Below are positions 15,466-19,769 of a stretch of 19,769 nt of DNA, piece by piece. The translations under genes were made by a program, and so were the position numbers. Position 1 is the stretch's first letter, and every line of letters starts with the position of its first letter. This DNA comes from an uncultured Faecalibacterium sp. (GTDB taxonomy: Bacteria > Bacillota > Clostridia > Oscillospirales > Ruminococcaceae): NCBI GenBank assembly GCA_934561115.1, contig CAKTFS010000028.1, positions 1 to 19,769 on the forward strand, written 5' to 3'. Below the pieces are notes generated by a model. It saw only the letters and a list, made by a program, of their open reading frames with translations. It had not been told where the DNA came from and searched no databases.

Positions 15466-16478
15466 CGCACGTCCTCCCGGTTGCGGCGCAGTAGCAGCCC
15501 AATGACCACCGGTGCACCGAATACGGCGGTGACTGCGCTGATGGAAAGCTCCATGGGCGCAAACAGGCTGCGGGCAATTAAATCACACAGCAGGCAGAAC
15601 GCCGCCCCGCCCAAGCAGCAACCCGGCAGCACATACAGCGGGCGGGCACTGCCCAGCAGCTGCTTGACAAGGTGCGGCACGGCAATGCCCACAAAGGAGA
15701 TGGGCCCCGCAAAGGCGGTGACGCAGGCGGCCAGCAGGCTGGAAAGCAGCACCAAAAGCCGGGAAAACCGCCGCACATCCACGCCCACACTGCGGGCGTA
15801 GGCTTCGCCCATCTGGTAAGCGGCTATGGGCTTTGCAAGGCAGAAAGCTGCCGCCAGCGCGGGCAGTACCACCAGCGCCGCCGTGCGCACGTTGCCCCAC
15901 GTCATGCCGGAAAAGCTGCCTTGCGACCAGTTGTGCAGGTTGACGATGCTGCTGTCCTGCGCAAAGGCCACCACAAACTCGGTGATGGCAGAGCAGATGT
16001 AGCCGATCATCACGCCGCATATTACAAGGATGCTCATGCGCTGCACCCGGCGGGCAGCGGCCAGCACAAAGGCCATAGCCGCCATAGCACCCGCAAAGGC
16101 TGCAAGGATGAGCACGGCAGAGCTGGTCAGCAGACCGTAGTTCAAAAACAGCACCATCACCAGCGCCACCGCCAGCTTAGCCCCACTGGAAATGCCCATG
16201 ACAAAGGGGCCGGCAATGGGGTTTGCAAAAAAGGTCTGCAGCAGGTAGCCCGCCGCCGAGAGCGCTGCGCCCAGCAAAGCGGCCATCACCGCGCGGGGCA
16301 GGCGCAGCTGGGTGATGATGCCTACGCTTAGCGTGTCCTGTCCGCGACCGGTCAAAGCGGCAAGCACGGCCTGCGGGGTAAGCGCAACGCTGCCCCAGAA
16401 CAGGCTCAGGGCAAACAGCACCGCCAGCAGCAGGGCAAGGCAGCAGTAGGAAAAAACAAGGCGTTTGCGGCTGGTCAT
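15462..16478 (-). CDS. FecCD/BtuC-type ABC transporter permease
   Basis: The 338-residue integral membrane protein of the iron-siderophore/corrinoid import family has many hydrophobic spans. Family segments include PRAVMAALLGAALSAAGYLL, NPIAGPFVMGISSGAKLAVA and, near the C-terminus, FAGPISFVGIAVPHLVK, the cytoplasmic loop that contacts the ATPase. GAGGAG lies 7 bases before the ATG at 16478. The gene follows the binding protein by 10 bases and overlaps the ATPase-CbiD gene, so the three form one importer. The substrate cannot be read from the sequence. Corrinoid, heme-like tetrapyrrole or chelated metal are all possible, and the setting favours a corrinoid or cobalt-related ligand. Confidence 0.93.
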   Translation of the reverse strand: MTSRKRLVFSYCCLALLLAVLFALSLFWGSVALTPQAVLAALTGRGQDTLSVGIITQLRLPRAVMAALLGAALSAAGYLLQTFFANPIAGPFVMGISSGAKLAVALVMVLFLNYGLLTSSAVLILAAFAGAMAAMAFVLAAARRVQRMSILVICGVMIGYICSAITEFVVAFAQDSSIVNLHNWSQGSFSGMTWGNVRTAALVVLPALAAAFCLAKPIAAYQMGEAYARSVGVDVRRFSRLLVLLSSLLAACVTAFAGPISFVGIAVPHLVKQLLGSARPLYVLPGCCLGGAAFCLLCDLIARSLFAPMELSISAVTAVFGAPVVIGLLLRRNREDVR

Positions 16479-16488
16479 AAGCGGCTCC

Positions 16489-17631
16489 TCAGGTGATCCT
16501 GATCAAAAAATGCAGGGTGTTGGGGCTGGCAGTTGCCCCGGTAAAAACGGCATGGAGATCCAGCATAAAATCTGCCAGCGCCATGCTCTGCTGGAAAAAG
16601 CTGGGTGTCGTGCACCAGATGTCCCCGCTTTGCACCGCCTTGCACTCTGCCAGTAATGCGCAGCGGGCAAGCAGCTCTTCCTTCGTGGAGATAGTGCCCT
16701 CGATGGTGCCGTTATAAATGAGCACGTCGGCGTCCCTGACCCCGGCGTAAAGGTCTTCCAGCGGGATATTCATGGTAGAAAGGCTGTTGCCGCTGTCGGT
16801 AAGATCTGCAAAAACATATTCACCCCCGGCCATGCCGATCATCTGCGCCACATAGTCTCCGCTTTTGCGCACGGTGGCAAGGCCGCTGGAAGTAATGGAG
16901 AAAAAGGCGCAGCGCTTGCCTGTGGAGGGCTGCTCCAGCAGCGGTGCAATGCGCTGCGCCTGCCGGGCGAACACCTCCTCGGCAAGGGCTTCTTTGCCCA
17001 GCAAAATGCCGTACAGCTTGATCCATTCCATCCGCGCCAGCGGGCTGCTCTCGTAGCTGGAACGCTCCACCAGCACCGGGATGCCGAACCGTTCCAGCTG
17101 TTCCTTCACTTCCGGGGTGTGATAGATCATGGTGTTTTCCACCGCAAGGCCACATTCTACGGTCAGGATGCGCTCGTAGTCCGGGGCGCTGTACTTGCCT
17201 GCGTAGGCAATGCGCCCGGCCTGCATGGCCTGCTTTGCCTCGTCCAGATACCAGCCCTCTGCACGGGTGCCGGAAAGAGCAATGCTGTCCAGCGCGTCCA
17301 GATGGAGAAATAAGTCCATGGCAGAGGTGGACACCAGATAGATGTTCTGCACCGGCTGCTGCAAAACAGTCACCCCGTCAGGCACGGTGCGCAGAGTGGC
17401 AGCGCCCTCCGGCCGGACAAGGAACTTTGCCTGTGCGTCCGGGATGGTCAGCAGGGTAGAGCCGTCTGTGTAGCAGTCGGCGGTAAACTGGGTGGCGTAG
17501 TCCAGCGGGTAGGCGTGGTCAAACACCAGCTCGTCCGTATCGGCAGGTGCCGTGGGCGCGGCAGCGCACCCGGCAAGCACCAGCGCGGCGGCGGGCAGAG
17601 CCTTTAAAAATTGAGCGCGGGTCAGCTTCAT
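16489..17631 (-). CDS. ABC transporter substrate-binding lipoprotein (FecB/BtuF type)
   Basis: 380 residues. A signal sequence ends in lipobox LVLAGC with the lipidated Cys at residue 22, followed by a Pro/Ala linker, so it is anchored outside the cytoplasmic membrane. The body is a two-lobed class III binding protein: NIYLVSTSAMDLFLHLDALD in the first lobe, then the ESSPLARMEWIKLYG segment at the start of the long helix, as in clostridial relatives, and VLIYNGTIEG in the second lobe. GGAG precedes the ATG at 17631 by 9 bases. It lies 6 bases after the stop of the two-domain lipoprotein and 10 bases before the permease, so all are expressed together. The ligand is unknown; a corrinoid or metal chelate is inferred from context only. 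Confidence 0.9.
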   Translation of the reverse strand: MKLTRAQFLKALPAAALVLAGCAAAPTAPADTDELVFDHAYPLDYATQFTADCYTDGSTLLTIPDAQAKFLVRPEGAATLRTVPDGVTVLQQPVQNIYLVSTSAMDLFLHLDALDSIALSGTRAEGWYLDEAKQAMQAGRIAYAGKYSAPDYERILTVECGLAVENTMIYHTPEVKEQLERFGIPVLVERSSYESSPLARMEWIKLYGILLGKEALAEEVFARQAQRIAPLLEQPSTGKRCAFFSITSSGLATVRKSGDYVAQMIGMAGGEYVFADLTDSGNSLSTMNIPLEDLYAGVRDADVLIYNGTIEGTISTKEELLARCALLAECKAVQSGDIWCTTPSFFQQSMALADFMLDLHAVFTGATASPNTLHFLIRIT

Positions 17632-17637
17632 GGAAGT

Positions 17638-18483
17638 TTACTCCAAGGTAAAGGTCAGGGTGTATTCGATCTCGTGGGGCTTGCTCATGGCAACGGTGTC
17701 GGCGGTAACAGCCAGCGGGGTGCCCAGAGCGGCTACGGGAATTTCAAAGGTGGAGTTGCCCTCGGTATTGGTGGGCAGATACTTCTCGCCGTCCACGATC
17801 ATGTAATCATAGTTGGGGCTGCTCCACACGATGGTGGCAGTCATCTTGCCATCGGCCACGGTCAGGGCGGCGGGGCTTTCCACGGTGGCGCGGCCGGAGC
17901 CGCCCTCCAGCACCACGGCAGCGGTGTAAGTGCCGTCTGCGGGGGTCTCGGCGGCCTGTTCGGTCTTAGGCTCGGCGTTGCGCACGCTGACGATGTGGTC
18001 GTACCACTTGCCCTTGGTGCCCAGCAATGCCAGCTGGAAGTCGGTGTCCAGAGCCTCCACCGGGATGTCATAGCCGTACACCTCCTCGGTGGTGCCGTCC
18101 GCATAAGTAACGGTGTCCACGGTGGGGATGAGCCACGCGGTCTTGTTATCTTCGGCATCGGCGGCAAGGCCGGGGTAGAGGTTCACGATCTTTTTGGAGG
18201 CCAGACTGACGTGGAAGGTCATCACGCCGTTTTCCACGGTCAGGGTGCCCTTGCCGTTGCAGGCTTCATTGGGGTGGAACATACTGCTGTCGGTCTCAAA
18301 GTCAGCGGTGTATACGCCGTCCGGCAGGGCAGCTTCGGCCACAGCAGAGGAAGCCGCCACGGAAGAAGCAACCGCAGAACTTGCCGCAGCGGAGGAGGCA
18401 GGGGCAGCCCCGCCGCAGCCCGCCAGAGAAGCAGCCAGCACCACACTGGCCAGAGAAATGGAAATAAACTGTTTGCAGCGCAT
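17638..18483 (-). CDS. Two-domain beta-rich lipoprotein, possible ligand-capture protein
   Basis: 281 residues. The N-terminus is a signal peptide with lipobox ASLAGC (Cys23) and then an Ala/Ser linker (about 25-52). Two related beta-rich domains follow: residues 53-168, opening LPDGVYTADFETDSSMFH, and residues 181-281, opening PADGTYTAAVVLEGGSGRAT. Both show a DGxYTA start, a V-x-x-G-x-M-T strand and a later Tyr- or Trp-rich stretch (GKWYDH; SSPNYDYMIVDGEKY). The pattern recalls NEAT-type heme-binding domains of Gram-positive surface proteins, but the match is weak and no Pfam assignment is claimed. It precedes the binding protein by 6 bases, so it may pass a tetrapyrrole or metal ligand to the importer. 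GAGGT (18492-18496) supports the ATG at 18483. Confidence 0.78.
   Translation of the reverse strand: MRCKQFISISLASVVLAASLAGCGGAAPASSAAASSAVASSVAASSAVAEAALPDGVYTADFETDSSMFHPNEACNGKGTLTVENGVMTFHVSLASKKIVNLYPGLAADAEDNKTAWLIPTVDTVTYADGTTEEVYGYDIPVEALDTDFQLALLGTKGKWYDHIVSVRNAEPKTEQAAETPADGTYTAAVVLEGGSGRATVESPAALTVADGKMTATIVWSSPNYDYMIVDGEKYLPTNTEGNSTFEIPVAALGTPLAVTADTVAMSKPHEIEYTLTFTLE
18328..18411 (-). repeat. Ala/Ser low-complexity linker (two-domain lipoprotein)
   Basis: Codons for residues 25-52 spell repeated ASSA/AASS units after the lipidated Cys. This is a typical flexible tether for a Gram-positive lipoprotein. The cobaltochelatase gene upstream carries a very similar stretch. Confidence 0.7.
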
Positions 18484-18511
18484 AAATAAATACCTCAGTA
18501 TCCTAAATTTT

Positions 18512-18537
18512 TGCCCGGCGTCTAAGCTGCCGGGGCA
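18512..18537 (-). promoter_or_regulatory. Hairpin in the leader of the two-domain lipoprotein gene
   Basis: An inverted repeat of about 8 bp with one bulge (arms near 18512-18519 and 18529-18537; core CCCGGC/GCCGGG) lies 29 bases upstream of the start codon at 18483. It is not followed by a T-run on the minus strand, so it is not a terminator. It could be an mRNA-stabilising or processing structure. The leader 18484-18570 shows no convincing promoter and no cobalamin riboswitch box. Confidence 0.35.
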
Positions 18538-18570
18538 GGGGGCGTTTTCTCCTCGTGCGGGGAATGCGCC

Positions 18571-18618
18571 CATAAAAGAAAGCCCTCTCCGTGTGCTGGG
18601 CAGCGCCGGAGAGGGCTT
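18571..18618 (-). terminator. Intrinsic terminator after the cobaltochelatase gene
   Basis: A perfect 12-bp stem, arms 18607-18618 and 18580-18591 (AAGCCCTCTCCG and its complement). On the minus strand it is followed by TTTCTTTTA. It lies 9 bases after the chelatase stop. It would end that transcript or attenuate read-through into the transporter and cobalamin genes. Confidence 0.85.
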
Positions 18619-18627
18619 CTGAATCCA

Positions 18628-19769
18628 TTAGCCGTTCAGAAGATCCATAGCGGCCTTGGTATGTGCAATGTACAGCTGCTGGACATCCGCAATGCGGCCC
18701 AGACCCGAGATCTGGCAGTCCACACTCTCAAAGCAGCCTGCGGCGGTAAACTGGCTCAGCCAGCTGTCGGCATCCTCACCGGCCATGTCGTTGTTGGCGT
18801 GGTCGCCTGCCACCACCATCAGCGGGCGCAGAACAACTTTGGTGTAACCGGCAGCCTTTACGGCCTCGATGACGGCCTCGCAGGAGGTTTCCTCAGGCTC
18901 GCCCTCCACCGTGCCGATGAACACGTTGTCGTAGCCCAGGGTCTGCATAGTGGTCTGCATCTGGCTGTAGCTCACCTTGGCGGTGTGGCTAGTGCCGTGG
19001 CCCATAAAGACGAAAGCAGTCTTGTCGACAGCGGCAGCGGCGGCGCTGTCGTAACCGGCTTCCTTCACAGCGGCAGCGGTAACGGCCTTGGCAACAGCTT
19101 CCTTGTCGGCATTGATAACAGTGGCATCTGCGCCCACCTCGCCCAGCAGGGGCTCGGCCACAGCAACGCTCTCGAACTTGTCGCGGTACTGGTCCAGCAT
19201 CTCGTTCATCTCGTCGTACTCTGCACCGTGCATCAGATGGGTGGGCTGCACGATCAGGTTCTTCACGCCGTTTGCCACAGCGCGGTCCAGTGCCTGCTGC
19301 ATATTGTCGATCTTCTCGCCATCGCGTGCCTGCACATGGTTGATGATGATCTGTGCGGTAAAGGCACGGCGCACGCTCCAGTCGGGGTAAGCGGCCTGCA
19401 AAGCATCCTCAATGCCCTTGATGTCGGTAGCGCGGCTGTCGTTGAAGGAGGTGCCGAAGGACACCACCAGCAGCTCGTTCTCACCGATCTCGTCAGCGTT
19501 GCGGGCATCGTCCTTGGAGGCATCGCCGGTGTCGCGGCCAAAGTAGTCGGGGTCGGCGTTCTCGCCCTCCACCAGCTCCTTCTGGGCATCGGTCAAAGCG
19601 TCCCAAGCGGCCTTTGCGGCTTCGCACTGGGCGTCGGTGTCGTCGGTGCGCTGCTGCACATAGATGGCATCGATCAGGTTTGCCACATTCTGTGCGGCCA
19701 GCTCGTCAGCGTCTGCGCTGGAAGCTTCGCTGCTGGCGGCAGAGCTGGCAGCAACAGAGGAAGCCGTGC
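18628..19769 (-). CDS. cbiK: CbiK-type cobaltochelatase, probably exported or lipid-anchored; 5' end beyond window
   Basis: 380 complete codons are visible; the start lies beyond the right edge. The visible N-terminus is an Ala/Ser linker (TASSVAASSAASSEASS, residues 1-17). A small acidic helical module follows (about 28-70, including AAWDALTDAQKELVEG), of a kind common in surface proteins. From about residue 97 it is a full CbiK chelatase beginning LLVVSFGTSFNDSR. The residues known from Salmonella CbiK are all present: Glu183 in HGAEYDEM (Glu89), His257 in FMGHGTSH (His145) and His323 in VAGDHANNDMAG (His207). CbiK inserts Co2+ into sirohydrochlorin, normally in the cytoplasm. The linker resembles that of the next lipoprotein and implies export. 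Periplasmic CbiK (Desulfovibrio) and heme-binding CbiK-like lipoproteins (IhtB of Porphyromonas) are precedents, so chelatase or tetrapyrrole-binding roles are both possible. Confidence 0.88.
   Translation of the reverse strand, partial: TASSVAASSAASSEASSADADELAAQNVANLIDAIYVQQRTDDTDAQCEAAKAAWDALTDAQKELVEGENADPDYFGRDTGDASKDDARNADEIGENELLVVSFGTSFNDSRATDIKGIEDALQAAYPDWSVRRAFTAQIIINHVQARDGEKIDNMQQALDRAVANGVKNLIVQPTHLMHGAEYDEMNEMLDQYRDKFESVAVAEPLLGEVGADATVINADKEAVAKAVTAAAVKEAGYDSAAAAAVDKTAFVFMGHGTSHTAKVSYSQMQTTMQTLGYDNVFIGTVEGEPEETSCEAVIEAVKAAGYTKVVLRPLMVVAGDHANNDMAGEDADSWLSQFTAAGCFESVDCQISGLGRIADVQQLYIAHTKAAMDLLNG
19708..19769 (-). repeat. Ala/Ser low-complexity linker (cobaltochelatase)
   Basis: The first visible codons of the chelatase gene encode Ala, Ser and a few Thr, Val, Glu and Asp residues. 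The frame is open to the window edge, and no plausible start codon with a ribosome site lies between the edge and the catalytic domain. Confidence 0.65.

Noticed and set aside
15462..17631. Classical cobalt ECF transporter (CbiMNQO)
   Set aside because: The permease and binding lipoprotein are of the FecCD/FecB type, and no CbiM, CbiN or CbiQ-like protein is encoded.
18512..18537. Second terminator between the chelatase and the lipoprotein gene
   Set aside because: The hairpin is followed by A residues, not a T-run, on the transcribed strand.
18484..18570. Cobalamin riboswitch in the leader of the lipoprotein gene
   Set aside because: The gap is under 100 bases, too short for the full aptamer, and no B12-box-like sequence is visible. 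A riboswitch, if present, probably lies upstream of cbiK outside the window.

Overview
The window is almost entirely one minus-strand gene cluster for anaerobic (early cobalt insertion) cobalamin biosynthesis. The DNA is GC-rich. The lipoproteins have long Ala/Ser linkers, the Shine-Dalgarno sites are strong and there is no sign of outer-membrane genes. Together these suggest a gut Clostridia member of the Ruminococcaceae/Oscillospiraceae type, perhaps close to Faecalibacterium. The taxon is an inference from gene style, not a database result.

Layout, read 5' to 3' on the minus strand (right to left). At the right edge is a 5'-truncated cobaltochelatase of the CbiK family (18628-19769). It carries an Ala/Ser-rich linker and a small helical module, as expected for an exported or lipid-anchored protein. 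A rho-independent terminator follows (18571-18618). Next come a lipoprotein with two tandem beta-rich domains (17638-18483), an ABC substrate-binding lipoprotein (16489-17631), a FecCD/BtuC-type permease (15462-16478), and a single 637-residue protein that joins the ABC ATPase to CbiD (13552-15465). The corrin-ring genes follow: cbiF, cbiG, cbiH, cbiJ, a cbiE-cbiT fusion and cbiA. Then come the lower-ligand and nucleotide-loop genes cobT, cobU and cobS, a miniature CobU-like gene, cobC, cbiB, cobD, cbiP and cbiC. A second clear terminator at 311-350 closes the unit. Neighbouring genes from the permease to cbiC overlap by 4-8 bases or lie within 5 bases of each other, so they are probably one translationally coupled polycistron.

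How the genes work together: CbiK would load Co2+ into sirohydrochlorin. CbiH, CbiF, CbiG, CbiD, CbiJ, CbiE/T and CbiC convert the cobalt-precorrins to cobyrinate. CbiA and CbiP amidate the side chains. CobD makes aminopropanol phosphate and CbiB attaches it. CobU activates the cobinamide, CobT activates the lower-ligand base, CobS joins them and CobC removes the last phosphate. Not found here are cbiL (C20 methyltransferase), uroporphyrinogen methyltransferase or precorrin-2 dehydrogenase, a corrinoid adenosyltransferase, lower-ligand base synthesis genes, a threonine kinase and any CbiMNQO cobalt transporter.

The most unusual parts are the ABC ATPase-CbiD fusion, the apparently extracytoplasmic cobaltochelatase, and the two-domain lipoprotein placed between that chelatase and the importer. 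They suggest that metal or tetrapyrrole capture outside the cell is linked to corrin synthesis inside it. At the left edge (1-218), beyond the terminator, lies an unrelated AT-rich small lipoprotein gene with its own extended -10 promoter.
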